From Durusdinium trenchii (taxonomy: Eukaryota; Sar; Dinophyceae; Suessiales; Symbiodiniaceae), in contig CAXAMN010005236.1 in assembly GCA_963970005.1 (NCBI GenBank), positions 138,438 through 202,437 of the forward strand: DNA of 64,000 nucleotides, in the 5' to 3' direction. The position numbers and the translations under genes are program-made. Positions 53,563 to 64,000 of this stretch are shown here, one piece after another. Positions within the stretch are counted from its first letter, which is position 1. Every line of letters starts with the position of its first letter. A model generated the notes under the pieces. The model made no database searches, was not told the DNA's origin, and saw only the letters and a list, made by a program, of their open reading frames with translations.

Positions 53563-54003
53563 TCAATAGAGCTCAAAGGTCTTCCCTGACGCTCTCGGTA
53601 GTGGACGGCCCTCTCCAAGATTCTTCTCAACCTCCAACACCTTCTGCTTCGAGGACTGAGATGTGTCTTCAATCAAATTTCCATAAAGGACGATTCGAGC
53701 CTTTTTCCAAGCGTCCGGGGCCTTCACAGTGGGGACAACCTTGGCCGGCGCCACCAACATCTCGTTTCCCTCCTCTTTGATCAAGTCAGCAACCTTCACA
53801 GGTCGCACCGTTCTGGTGGTGCTTTCCAATGACGTCATCTCGTTCTTCAGGGCAGGAATCCACAATGGAAGATCTCTTCTCACTTGTGCCAGTGGGACCG
53901 TGTAGGTCTGAAGGACTCCATGAACCGGCGGTGGAACACCCTCCAGGACTGGCATCGCATTGCCGAATCGTTTCCAGCCGTTGCTAGCGGAACACACACA
54001 CAC
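53563..54003 (-). pseudogene. copia-3 reverse transcriptase N-terminal remnant
   Basis: A 146-codon frame contains LPLWIPALKNEMTSLESTT, the copia W-x-PAxKxE entry block. VAPAKVVPTVKAP and KKARIVLYGNLIED follow, the K-x-VxTxKAP...KKARxVxxGN motif. The next frame has LRCALRKAAAEQWILGSL, where the family continues DIKTAFL; that catalytic Asp segment is lost. A (CA)n run at about 53993-54005 lies at the 5' side of the frame. Confidence 0.7.
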
Positions 54004-55832
54004 ACACGAGGTTTATAGTTTGCAGAGGTGGGGCTCTCACGTGTGGTAGACTTAGGCTTGGAGTGGCAGCGGGGAATGCAACTTGGGGCTTCAATCTTGC
54101 TTACGTTGGCGTCAAACTTCTTCTGAGCCTGGGCAAGAACACTTCGTCGATGTATCGCGCAGAACCTGTGAAGATCAAGTCAACCAAGCTCCTTCTCTAG
54201 GAAATCCGTACAGAAGTCGAGCCATGCCCTCTGGCCTGGCAGGTTTTTTCTTCGCCGCAAATTCTTCACCTCTCAGCTTCACTTTCAGCGGTGTCTTCGT
54301 TCTCCTGCTGTCGCTTCTGCAAGAAAATTCCAATAAGTATCTTCAGCGCGTGTCCAGAAGTGGCTGGTGAAAAGACGTCATCTCTCCCGCCATGCAGAAA
54401 CAAGAACTCAACCTGTAGATGAGATCTTCCACCAGCCCCTGAGGAGGAGGAGGAGAAGGAGAAGAAGAAGGAGAAGGAACCAACGGCCACGAACGCCCCT
54501 GGAAAGACGGCGAACAAGCCCCGGAGAGGACCCAGAAGAGCGGGCGGACACAGTCGCGGATTCAGTTGAAGAAAGAGGCTTCAAGGCATGGGTGTCTGGA
54601 GAGGCCCACAGCGGACAACTCACAGATGAGCTTCTCGTCACAACACGTTCAATGCGTGAGGATCAGCGACGACAAGCTCTGACTTTTTGCGCTTCCTCAT
54701 AGGAGTTGTCCTCCATTAAAGGGATCCCCTGGTCTGGCTGAAGATGAAGGTAGTCGTAAGGGAGCGGAAGTTGGCGCGACTTGGTTGCAATGCCTTGGTT
54801 GTGTGAGGGGCTGGGAAAGCGTTCAATTTCTCAAGAGTCTGCGTCTGCCGTCAACACCTTCTGCCTCTTTCCTGCGCTACTCTTGATCTTCCTTGTCTCT
54901 GTGCCCTCAACTCCTCTGCTGTCTGAGCTTCCCAGAGCCTGTGTTGGTATTGCTGGTGGCCCTGGTATGACTTCGGGATTCGGGAAGCCTTTGCCATGAT
55001 TGCCTCTGCGTCCTCATCTTTGAACTTCAGCGTCACACGCTCCTGTCGGGTCTCACTCTTCCCCGCTACACCGGCCTTTGTTGCAATGACCCGGCCACCA
55101 AAGTTTGTCTGGTGTTCCCACGACAAGGCATTGAAGCTTTTGTAGATGGGGCAGGTACTTTGACTATACTCCATGATCCGTCCTCCTCATGCGCTCTCAG
55201 TGGGCGTCCTGGCTCCCAAGAAGATGTAAAGGGTGCCATCTATACGCCTTGTTTATGCTTTGGATGCACCAGCTCGCGTGGAGTTTGTTGTGACTGGCTG
55301 GAACATGTTCAACATCCGGCCTGCAGGTCTCCTGGCCAGGTCCACGGTCAAACCCAATGTTGATCCCCAGCTTTGTCTAAACCTCTCACTGCACCATCCC
55401 GCTAACTTCCTCACCCTGTCCATTGTGCTGAGTGGTCTCTCAATTGAGCCGTGTTGCAAGGCCAGGACTGTGCCGGGTATTCGCCCAGCTTCAGGATTTA
55501 TTTGTCGTCGGCTCATTGTCACTCCTGTAGGTGATGGCTGGGTACCCCAAGGTCTGGCTGAAGCTTTCCTTTGCCGCCTTGCAGGCTTTGCTCTTATATA
55601 GCAAAAGTCAAAGCTCGCTTCTACCATTCACCTATTGAAATCCTCGCGCTTCCCCCGCTTCTCACGCGCATGTCCGTCTTGGCCTTTTTTTGAGCGCGCT
55701 CTGGACACCAGTTGGCGCAAGGAATACGGGCGAGTCTGTCTCGCGCCTGAATTGCTTCATCCAGGACTTCGGCCACAGGTTGGCCTGGAGCTTCTCTGGT
55801 ATCTCTTGCTGTGGCTTCTGTCATCAAGCGCT

Positions 55833-56162
55833 TTAGAAGTCAGCACCCTCGTCAACGAAGCCAAGAGACCATACAGCTTGACAGTTTGATGGGTTTGCTT
55901 TTCGCTCCAGCATCAGCCGAACCCATGTCAAAGGAATCATTCGGCCCGGCTTCTCAAAGCTCCAAGCCCACTCTCTATAAGCCTTGATCTCCACATTTGG
56001 TTCTGCTAGCAGCTTTGACCAGTCTGGACAAGCTTCTTTCCTCTCTTGCAACGTCTTCTGAACTGCTGCTGCTGCATCTGCTGCTGCCTTGGCGCTTTGC
56101 ATGTTGGCTAACACTTCCAGCAAATCAGTCTCCTCCATCTCGTCCTTGGTCAAGCCTTCCAA
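55833..56162 (-). pseudogene. copia-3 gag-like fragment
   Basis: The frame contains DWSKLLAEPNVEIKAYREWA then WSFEKPGRMIPLTWVRL, resembling the W-x-x-LL...E-x-K-x-(F/Y)RxW-x-W block of copia-type gag in dinoflagellates. An Ala-rich stretch of about 25 residues precedes it. The similarity is modest. Confidence 0.45.
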
Positions 56163-56199
56163 GGAAGTACGCCTGGGACCTTGAGGGTGCTCGGATTGA

Positions 56200-57849
56200 A
56201 GATGCCACCTTGCTACAACTCAAGGGCTTTCAGCGCCTGAAAGCGCTCAAGATCTGCAAGCTTTTCCGCCGGAGATCAAGAGGGGTTGCCTCTATCCTTG
56301 CTCCGGTACAGAGAACACCAGTCTGTTGTGACAGGGAATGATGGGCAGGGTGGTTTTCGTAGTCACATGTGTGCGGATCATGGCTGGGAGCATACGGCTT
56401 TCAACTTCTTTGAATGGTGTGTGTCGTTGCTCCTCCCTTTCAAATCCATTCTGTGGCAAACCACTTCGGCTTAGCCCTTTTCGGCCTGGTCTCAGCCCAG
56501 TCCGCATAGGACTTGTAGGGGAACCTGGCTGTTTCTTATTGCCGTGCACTTTCGGATCTTTCGGTTTCTTATTGCCGTGCACTTTCGGTTTCACCTTTCG
56601 AAAAAGCTACGCTAGCATGCTTTTTGCCAGTCTCGCCCTGCCCCTGCACCCTGCTTTTTCAGTTTCACAACGTGCTAGGCCATGGCCAACCAACCGTGCT
56701 TTACCACCTGGACAAACGCCATCCGGGGCTTGCAGATTCACCCGAAATAGCTTAGGATGGCTTAGGCATAGCCAGGTTTCGTGTTCCATAGACGAATCCC
56801 AGAGAACATGAAAGCTTCCTCCGCTTTTGGCATTTGCGTTGCCACTCGTGGAACGCATTCACCAAAGAGCCACCTGTGGCGGAGGAAACAGGGATGACAA
56901 GCACAAGCAAGCTGCACTCATTTGAAGCCTCAACGAAATGGATCGACAACATCGCCTGCAATCCATGTGGCAATAACTTTCTCCATGCCCTTGGGGGGCA
57001 CTTGGCGCAGCTGCTGGCGACGTGACCGCCACAAACCACCTGAAGAGGATCGCGAAAAAAAACAACTGGAAAAAGCTGGCTCATGCTCGCTCCAAACCAC
57101 CGCACCTGGTGATCGGGTTGTGCTTCAAAGTCATCTGGATGTGGGAAGCCGGGGGGGTATCATGTTTGCAAGGTGCAATTTGGTTGCAGCCTCAGCTGAG
57201 ATAGCGCAGCTGCGCCGAATGCTGAGCTACGTGCTGCATCTACAAGGCCTTGCAATCTGCCAAGTGCAAACCTCAGTGGTCTTGCTTTAGAAAAACAAAA
57301 AATCTACAGTATCATCACATCACCATAGTCACCATAGTCAGAATACGGGCCCCATTCACATATTTGCATATCACATTTTCTGAAACGAGGACATGTGGCT
57401 GACAGCGCGACAATGATGATGGAGATGTGAAATTGGACCCTGAGCCACCTTTTGGACAACTCTTTGTAGTTTTGCTATCTGATTCTGAGCTCATGACCAC
57501 TTTGGAATGGGCTTCAAACATTCCAAACTCTACAATACTCTAGAAATTGGAACAATTGGAATTAAAAGGTAATCGTTTAAGGAAACGCAAAGCCTTAGAA
57601 AGAGCGTCAAAGCCATTGTGCGAAGGACATGAACCATTTTGTTGGACACTGAGAGGAAAGCAACAGGCGTTGCTAAAAAACACACGACAGGAACAATAAA
57701 ATGCGTTTGAAGGAAAACTAACGGGTTGTGTGAGCCTGCGTGCCAGTATTTCAAGCAACACACACACACATAGGCACACTCGTATGTTTTGTGACGCTTC
57801 GTGCCTTCACCGTAAATAGATCGCACACTGCAAGCAAAGAAAGTTTGGA

Positions 57850-57886
<37 letters not shown>

Positions 57887-59690
57887 CGACCACTTCCGGA
57901 CACTACTGCGCTGGACTCTTGGCTTGGTGGATGCTTAAGGGTGATGCATGCCCCACTGTGGCCACACAGCTGAGACGCAAAACTTCCTCACATTCTTGGA
58001 AACTGCTGCCTCTTGAGTTTCAATGCGGCGTGAATGGAGCTGAGCAAACCACACGGCGATTTGCAATGGAGGCCAAGGATCTGCCTACTTTGATCTATAT
58101 ATATACTTTGTGTGCTGCATAATCCCTGCTCAGCCTTTGGTACAGTAGATGACTGGCCAAAAGCTCTTGATGGTTCTGGAAGTTCTTCGGAACTTCCCAG
58201 GGCCTTTTCGTGACTGGTGAAACCAGGACCTGGCCTTCCAACATGCTCTGCCTGGAACGTCATTGAGACTGGTAAGGGCCAAAGGGTCAGAGGTCAAACA
58301 GAAGAGTTCAATCTGATTTTTGCACTCAGATTCTGAGGCAACATATTTTTCTTAGACTTAGACCTTGAAGCTCTCCCTTCAAGCGGACGAGGATGACAAT
58401 CATGAAGAAGGAGAAAAACAACACGAAGTGAGACAGTACTTAAATATATTTTGTATTTATTGGCAATTCGGTTCTGTACAAACACCATTCATTTACAGCA
58501 GCGACATAATCCACGCATAAATAAAACCTTCCCATCTCAAACTTATACCTTCTAATGTCTGCTACTCTACCATCTTCTATCATCTTCGTCTGCCAGTTTT
58601 GCGCCGCAGCAACCACCACCAGTCTTTGCGATGCACTTGTTCGAGCCCTTCAAGCGCAGGTTGAAGACGTTGTCTGGGAGCACACCTCCCCCACGATACA
58701 GCCTGCAGCATCATGGATTCCTGATTCGACAAAAAATCTTAGACACTCCAAGGCCGATGCTTGCGGAAGCGGTGGAGAAAATAGACAAACGGCTTGCACT
58801 GGAGCTCCTTCAACAAACACATCAAAATTCAAAGTGAAACATCGCATACAAACTACAAATCTATTCCCCAATAGCTCTGCCAAGCAGCTTTGATTCTCTG
58901 AGCTGCTTGGGACACGTTGATCGTTGGGTTTAGGCCACCCTCTCGAAACTTATCCTGGCAAGTTCACTTGATCACCCACATTGAAAGGACTGGTCATCAT
59001 TAATGAACTGCTTCAAGAGATCCAAATAGAGGCTCAGTCTCAGTTTGACATGTTTTCGTTTCGGTCGGACTGTTGGCAACACTTTCAAGCGGATTGTTGC
59101 GCGTATATGCGTGTACTGTATGTATATCATAAAGTTATCAACATATGTACACAAAAGAACAACTACTAGCAGGTCAGGTCCCTATCTGAGACTTGTGGAA
59201 CGGCCCTCCCAAGTTTCAATCCAAACAAACCCTTTGCAACGGTTGCAATTCGCGACGTTTGTTGACACTATACTGTATACTATATATTTACGAGGTAATC
59301 GAGTTGTTCAGACTCCTGGTGACAGTTCTGTGCATTGCTTTGTTGCTCTGATGCTCTGATCATCCTTCTGCAGTTGATGGAGCACGTCAAGGCGAACGGG
59401 ACCTGGAAGAGAGCTGCCTCTAAACTACTGTCGGTGCTTTATATCTGCTTGATCTGATCCAACCTAATCGAACTACCCAGGCGCAATATCCAAGTATAAC
59501 CGTGTGCCGTCAAATCTTGAGTATGTAGCCCTGCTCACGTGGATTATGAGCCCAGCCAGGCTGTAGGAAGTCCACCGCAGAGTAATCTCTTGTGTTGATG
59601 GTCCCCATGGAAGTCAAGTTCCAGTAAAGTAACTGCGCCTTCTGAAGAAGGCGAGGAGGAAAATAAAGCTTTTGTTTCACATCCAATTGA
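56200..59690. other. No recognised gene
   Basis: Contains a two-copy 29-bp repeat (CTTATTGCCGTGCACTTTCGG at about 56536 and 56565), an (ATG)n microsatellite at 57853-57887 and (CA)n near 57757-57770. A frame at 58631-58837 plus is rich in charged residues but matches nothing recognised. Confidence 0.4.
57853..57887 (+). repeat. (ATG)n microsatellite
   Basis: About eleven ATG triplets; creates a spurious polymethionine frame. Confidence 0.9.
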
Positions 59691-59845
59691 TTTCCTTTTA
59701 ACTTCCTTTTGATTCTTGTTGATTCCCTTTGAAATATCTTTTGATTTCCAATGACTCCCTTTCAAATTCCGTTTGGTTCTAACAGATTTCCTTTTTGAAC
59801 CTTATTGACTTCCCTTGAACGTCTTGATTTAGTTTCATTTTAATC
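59690..59845. repeat. Degenerate TTGATTCCCTTT repeats
   Basis: Phrases like TTGATTCCCTTT, TTGATTTCC and GATTTCCTTTT recur about every 20 bp. They lie 3' of the copia-4 coding region and could be part of its LTR or untranslated region, but no LTR end was identified. Confidence 0.5.
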
Positions 59846-60113
59846 ACTTAATTTGGTTTGCAGAAATTCTACTCCACACCGGGGGTAGCCCAGTACACTA
59901 GACATCTTGAATAGTATATTGGCCTACAAAAATTCAGCCGTTTTGATCCTTTTTGGCTTTAATGGTAGTCACAAAAAGCGGCTTCGCCCCTTTTTCCTTA
60001 TCTCAAGCCACTGTATAGCGGGATGTCGTGAGGCTATGCTCAAACTTGACACCCTGCCTCAGAAACGACGTGCTTTCGTCTTTTCTGCTCAACTTCAAAA
60101 ACATGCACATCTG

Positions 60114-61100
60114 TCAACCATCATTTCCTTCGTCGTTGTCAACTCGTGGTCTTCTTTTCGGCTCAACGACTCTGATGGCTGTGTTTCCAGGAGGTGGATC
60201 CCATGGACCATCGAACTCGCTGTCCTCCATCAGATTCTGCTGAATCCAAGCGTCCGGATCTTCACTCTCCTCAAGCCTTTCAGCAACCTCATCGGCTGCA
60301 TTTTCTTCCTCTTCACCTTCATTCTCACATTCTGAATTCATGGCCAAATTGGCCTCTGTGCCAGCCTCTGTCGCGTTCTCTTCAAAGAACTCATGCGTTC
60401 TTCCAGCTTCACACCACTTGTGAAAAACAATGGAAGCTGCCATGTAGGATCTTGGGTCATCCTCTTGGAACATCTTCACTAGATGATACAGGTATGACCA
60501 CGTTCTGCGACACTGGCTCAACTGAGGTATTGCTGGTGGAAATGTCTGCGACTCAATCTCCAGCAACCTCATATGTTCTCTCAAGGATCGGCTCACCTGA
60601 ACATCTTCAGCTTCTGGTCCACCTGTTGTCATCCTGAGTTCTTCTCGCCATTGTTGGAAATCTTCATGAATTGCTGGTATGCCAGTACATCCGAAACTCA
60701 ACATCAACTCTCTTGAACCTGGCGCACACCAGTAGTCAACATCCAACAAATCTCCTTGATCTTGCCGACTCACTGCTCGACCTTGCTGAATCAAATCATC
60801 TGCAACCATATCTGAAATGCTTTCGTGAGCCTCATCCTCATTGTTCAACCTTCTTCTTGCCACATGCTCATGTCCAGCTGATGAACTTGCCGGAATGATA
60901 ATATTCTCACTTTCTCCTTCTTCTTCTGCTTCTTCTTCTTCTACATCTTCAATCTGTTCGTCTCCTTCTCCACGCTCCATCTGCGCTTGCCCATAGTACT
61001 GTAGGAGCGCTGCCCATGATCTTGGGCTACTGTCTTCATCGCCCAAATCACCTTCGGGCATGTCTGAACCTCTTTTGCCCCATAGTGCTGCCTCATCCAT
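60114..61100 (-). CDS. Acidic ORF downstream of copia-4 pol
   Basis: A 328-codon frame from the first ATG. The same frame stays open back to about 61287, beside the pol stop, as an Asp/Glu-rich extension without ATG. The protein has an acidic region (EEEEAEEEGESE), then a more ordinary middle part (SYLYHLVKMFQEDDPRSYMA, FHKWCEAGRTHEFF) and another acidic tail ending RRPRVDNDEGNDG. No domain is recognised and there is no signal peptide. Its place, 3' of pol, is where some copia lineages carry an extra ORF. It may be expressed by frameshift from pol, from a spliced RNA, or by reinitiation; the sequence does not decide. Confidence 0.6.
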   Translation of the reverse strand: MDEAALWGKRGSDMPEGDLGDEDSSPRSWAALLQYYGQAQMERGEGDEQIEDVEEEEAEEEGESENIIIPASSSAGHEHVARRRLNNEDEAHESISDMVADDLIQQGRAVSRQDQGDLLDVDYWCAPGSRELMLSFGCTGIPAIHEDFQQWREELRMTTGGPEAEDVQVSRSLREHMRLLEIESQTFPPAIPQLSQCRRTWSYLYHLVKMFQEDDPRSYMAASIVFHKWCEAGRTHEFFEENATEAGTEANLAMNSECENEGEEEENAADEVAERLEESEDPDAWIQQNLMEDSEFDGPWDPPPGNTAIRVVEPKRRPRVDNDEGNDG

Positions 61101-61275
61101 TGCACCTGAACTTCCAGCGCTATTTTGTTGTGGTTCGTGAACATTCTTGTAACCACTGTTCTCATCATCTGCATACCATTCATCTCCTTCATCTCCATGG
61201 TATGGATGGTTGGTTCTTGTGTGATCAACATATCCCGAAAATGGATCATCACCTCCGGGATCTTCGTCATCATCG

Positions 61276-64000
61276 TCATCTCCTCATTTGCTGTCTTGTC
61301 AACTCATTCTGCAAATCTTCTAAGGCGTCCTTGTACTTGAACAACTGAACTCTCATGTGGTTGATGTGGTAGATGAACACGCTCAACATCACAACCAACA
61401 CCACAATCAAACCTGTGAGTATTGCCAAGCTGAAGGCTTGATGCCTCACTATCTCGTCGAATCCTCTCTCACTCATGCAACTGCCTGTATCTTCTCCACA
61501 TCCTTTTAGGAAACCTGCAGCTGCCAACAAGTGAATGACTCTTCTGACACTTGGTATAGTTTGCTCTTTGAATGTGTTGCTGCGCAAACCAATGAGCTGT
61601 TCAAGAAACTCTCGACGTTCTCTGCTCAAGCTCTTGGTATTGAGATCTGCGGGATTGTTCTGAGTGCTAATCCGTGCAACTTTGAACCATTGCTTCCTCA
61701 TAGCACTCTGGCCCCATAGGACCCTAGTGCTCAAATGCTTTGCTCTTCCTGGACCCAATCTCTGAAAGAATGCTTGAGCCGACGTGGAATCCATGTACAA
61801 CTTCATTTCTACCTCTTCGTTGCATCCAAGGTCTTGTTTGCAGTTCAACAGGAATTGTAGTGCTTGCTTGATGCACACACCTTGCGCCAATAATCCCGTT
61901 GCTGCCAACACTTCTGCCTCCATTGATGACAATGCTATGGAAGCTTGTGCTCTTGAATGCGAGTGGATGCAATGCCCATTCAAGAAAATCAACCCAGCAC
62001 TCGTGGACTTGCGACTCACCTTCGAAGTCGCCCAATCTGAGTCTGAGAACAACTCAATGTTGTAGGATCTCTTGAGGTGCTGACCTTCATTGGTCACATG
62101 ATGCCATCGACCAAAGACATTGCTTCTCAAGGTTGCTCGTTCAAAACGCATGCGCATATCTCCAGTCCACTGGAGATAGGAAGCCAACTTCTTCAAGGCG
62201 TTCATGGCATTCTTTGTCGGGTTCGACATAAATGAAGCAAGCATTCGGACGGCAAATTGTACATCTGCTCTTTCTTGACTGATGTAGAGACAAATTCCTA
62301 ATGCTGATCTGAAAGTCTTTGCCTCCTCTTTGGACAACATCTCTTCTTCCTTCACTGACTCTGGACTGTAGACATCCAACGTTGAATGAGTGGGAATTGT
62401 CCTTGCGCGTTTGTCTTGAAGCTTCAACATGCTTGTCAGCTTTGGAATGTATTTGGGATTCACACTGATCTCGATCCCTTCACTGTCAAAGCTAATCTGT
62501 CGCTTCAAGTAGTAAAGAACACCTGGTCTCTCCATACCATAGGGTCCTTCTGACTTCAATGTCAAAATCTTTTCAAAGTGCTCTTTGAATCGCCTGTGCT
62601 CGTCCTCTGTTCCAACCAACACGATGTCATCGATATGAACAGACAAGTACAAGTCACAGCCCTTGTGCCTGAACAATGTGCCTCCTTGGTAGGCCTCAAA
62701 ACCATACTCTTCACACAGCTTTGCGAAATGCTTGTTCCACTCTAAAGCTGCTGCTCGTTGTCCTGGTAGGCACTTGCATAGCTTCCAGTACAGTAGTGTC
62801 AGGTCCTGTACTGCTTCTCTCACCCACTCTGGCACTTGCACAATGACAAACTCTTTCTGTGGCACCTGAAGAAAAGCATCACTCACATCATACACTGACA
62901 CCATGAGGTTCTGCAAAATGGAAAGCGAAAACAACATCTTGATGTAGGCAAGAGGTGAGGTAGGAGCAAATGTATCGGCTGTGCTATTTGTTGTTCTGAA
63001 CTCACGGGCCACTAATCTTGCTCTCCTTGTCCAACATTCGTTGCGAAACCTCCAATCAGACACAACACGGGTGTCCAATTCTGTTGCCTCTCCAATCTGC
63101 TGATTCTCCACGATGCTCTCCAATACTTGCAGTTTGCCTAGTCTGTCAAGCTCTGTAAACAATGCTTCTTTGTCCAACAATGCCAGCTCTTCTGATGTCA
63201 CCGTTGGTGGTCCTTGACCTTCATTCAGGAATCCTCTTCTCTGTTTGTCTTCTGCAGAAATCACTGTTCCTGAACTGCTTAGATCTGTCCAACCTTCTTC
63301 ATCTCCACCATACTCTGTCGCACCAATTTCTTCTTCATCTTCATCGTACAGCTCGATGTCCTCAATCACACGACGAACCTCGCCTTTTCTCTTCAGCTCA
63401 TGTTCTGCTTCAATTGTCGTTGAGGCTGATGCTGTACTCTGTTCTGTCCTTTTGCTCGTCTTTGCACTTGGTTCAACGATTGGTGCATCTGGGCCAAATC
63501 TGACATGTTTATGTTCTTGCTCTGTAGGTTGTCCTTCTGGCCTCTTGACTCTTTGTGGTTCTGCTCTGGCCTTGGAAGCTCTGGGTCCACTGGATGTGGG
63601 ATCTTCATGACGTCTTTTGGGACTAGACGTCACCACCTCTGCTTCATCTTTTTCCTGTTCAACTGCTGTTGCCTCTGCTGCTGCCGATGTTGTTGCTGCT
63701 GCTGTTATTGTAGTTGTATCCTTCTCTTCATGCCTTTCTTCTTCTGGCCTGGATGCCCTGCCTGTCTCAATATCCTTGTCACTCTCATCTGAGTCTGGAT
63801 GATCTTTGGCATGTTTCATAACCACAGCGGCCTCCTCATCGACAACTTTCTTTTTCTTCTCTTTCAACGAATCTACTGGAACAGTAGGAATCGGCTGAGG
63901 TGTAGGTGGCTGCATTGGTCTCGAATCCACCTTTGTTCGAACTCCTCGCTTCAAATCCCACGGACCAACCTTGGCGTTCAACAGCAGGTATCCATCCCAG
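61276..64000 (-). CDS. copia-4 pol: RT, RNase H and C-terminal membrane tail (partial)
   Basis: The open frame runs to the window edge (WDGYLLLNAKVGPW at the edge), so the N-terminus is missing. Counting from the first internal TTG, residues 1-250 are a low-complexity Glu/Lys/Ala-rich linker. RVT_2 follows at about 300-510 (CWTRRARLVAREF, YDVSDAFLQ with the catalytic Asp, VHIDDIVLVG at 449-458). RNase H spans about 640-790 (FSDSDWATSKVSRKSTSAG, SSMEAEV, YMDSTSAQAFF, NPADLNTKSL), giving the D-E-D-D set. Unusually, after RNase H comes about 110 residues with a transmembrane segment (LAILTGLIVVLVVMLSVFIY, about 852-871) and a short coiled coil. The stop at 61276 overlaps an ATG in another frame. 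Catalytic motifs are intact. Confidence 0.9.
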   Translation of the reverse strand, partial: WDGYLLLNAKVGPWDLKRGVRTKVDSRPMQPPTPQPIPTVPVDSLKEKKKKVVDEEAAVVMKHAKDHPDSDESDKDIETGRASRPEEERHEEKDTTTITAAATTSAAAEATAVEQEKDEAEVVTSSPKRRHEDPTSSGPRASKARAEPQRVKRPEGQPTEQEHKHVRFGPDAPIVEPSAKTSKRTEQSTASASTTIEAEHELKRKGEVRRVIEDIELYDEDEEEIGATEYGGDEEGWTDLSSSGTVISAEDKQRRGFLNEGQGPPTVTSEELALLDKEALFTELDRLGKLQVLESIVENQQIGEATELDTRVVSDWRFRNECWTRRARLVAREFRTTNSTADTFAPTSPLAYIKMLFSLSILQNLMVSVYDVSDAFLQVPQKEFVIVQVPEWVREAVQDLTLLYWKLCKCLPGQRAAALEWNKHFAKLCEEYGFEAYQGGTLFRHKGCDLYLSVHIDDIVLVGTEDEHRRFKEHFEKILTLKSEGPYGMERPGVLYYLKRQISFDSEGIEISVNPKYIPKLTSMLKLQDKRARTIPTHSTLDVYSPESVKEEEMLSKEEAKTFRSALGICLYISQERADVQFAVRMLASFMSNPTKNAMNALKKLASYLQWTGDMRMRFERATLRSNVFGRWHHVTNEGQHLKRSYNIELFSDSDWATSKVSRKSTSAGLIFLNGHCIHSHSRAQASIALSSMEAEVLAATGLLAQGVCIKQALQFLLNCKQDLGCNEEVEMKLYMDSTSAQAFFQRLGPGRAKHLSTRVLWGQSAMRKQWFKVARISTQNNPADLNTKSLSRERREFLEQLIGLRSNTFKEQTIPSVRRVIHLLAAAGFLKGCGEDTGSCMSERGFDEIVRHQAFSLAILTGLIVVLVVMLSVFIYHINHMRVQLFKYKDALEDLQNELTRQQMRR

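Larger units (their letters stand above)
53300..56200 (-). mobile_element. Decayed copia element, gag to RT (copia-3)
   Basis: On the minus strand a gag-like block (56162-55833) is followed about 1.8 kb later by the N-terminal part of RVT_2 (54003-53563). A degraded IRCVLRKAAAEQW block then lies at 53580-53300, and nothing beyond it is recognisable. The space between gag and RT is too short for a full protease plus integrase, so an internal deletion is likely. A GAG/GAAG-rich patch at 54440-54480 creates polyarginine and polyglutamate frames. Confidence 0.6.
60114..64000 (-). mobile_element. Well-preserved copia element (copia-4), cut by window edge
   Basis: Pol (RT-RNase H plus membrane tail) and an extra acidic 3' ORF on the minus strand, with no internal stops over about 3.9 kb. 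Gag, protease and integrase lie beyond the right edge. The open frames and intact catalytic motifs suggest a young copy. Confidence 0.8.

Noticed and set aside
57853-57887. Protein starting with eleven methionines
   Set aside because: It is an (ATG)n microsatellite.

Overview
The window looks like nuclear DNA of a core dinoflagellate, most likely Symbiodiniaceae-like. This is inferred from gene structure and repeat content; no species marker was found. Recognisable host exons are tiny (27-70 nt in one gene) and separated by short introns, several with GC rather than GT donors and with AG|G acceptors. Retroelement density is very high (copia, two LINE families, a tyrosine-recombinase retroelement) and there are no bacterial-type operons. 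One 10-base N gap (29061-29070) marks this as assembled sequence.

Layout. 0.2-1.6 kb: minus-strand exons of a biotin-carboxylase-domain gene running off the left edge. 1.8-4.1 kb: decayed copia pol (minus). 9.3-11.9 kb: multi-exon heparinase II/III-like gene (minus). 16.7-17.9 kb: complete three-exon BCCIP/Bcp1 homologue (minus). 21.3-23.4 kb: wreck of a tyrosine-recombinase (DIRS-like) retroelement that includes a C5-methyltransferase C-terminal fragment. 23.9-25.2 kb: 3' part of a LINE (LINE-A, minus). 27.7-32.8 kb: a related LINE (LINE-B, plus) whose reverse transcriptase is split by a 2.4-kb block of 52-bp and 13-bp satellites. 38.19-49.07 kb: an almost intact 10.9-kb LINE (minus), bounded by an exact 16-bp direct repeat. 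52.5-56.2 kb: two opposed copia fragments. 60.1-64 kb: a well-preserved copia pol (minus) with a membrane-anchored tail and an extra acidic 3' ORF, cut by the right edge. The remainder is AT-rich or unrecognised sequence with microsatellites.

The centrepiece is the 10.9-kb LINE. Its first ORF (about 1,823 codons) starts with a C5 cytosine methyltransferase carrying motifs I, IV, VI, VIII and X. Two tandem Ulp1-like cysteine-protease modules follow, then a basic/coiled-coil tail. Its second ORF encodes AP endonuclease, reverse transcriptase, a Cys/His finger and RNase H, and is broken only by two single-base deletions in homopolymer runs. Methyltransferases inside dinoflagellate retrotransposons have been reported; the fusion to paired protease-like modules is the part most worth checking. 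The host genes found (a carboxylase, BCCIP, a polysaccharide-lyase-like protein) have no evident functional link to one another and look like islands among mobile elements.
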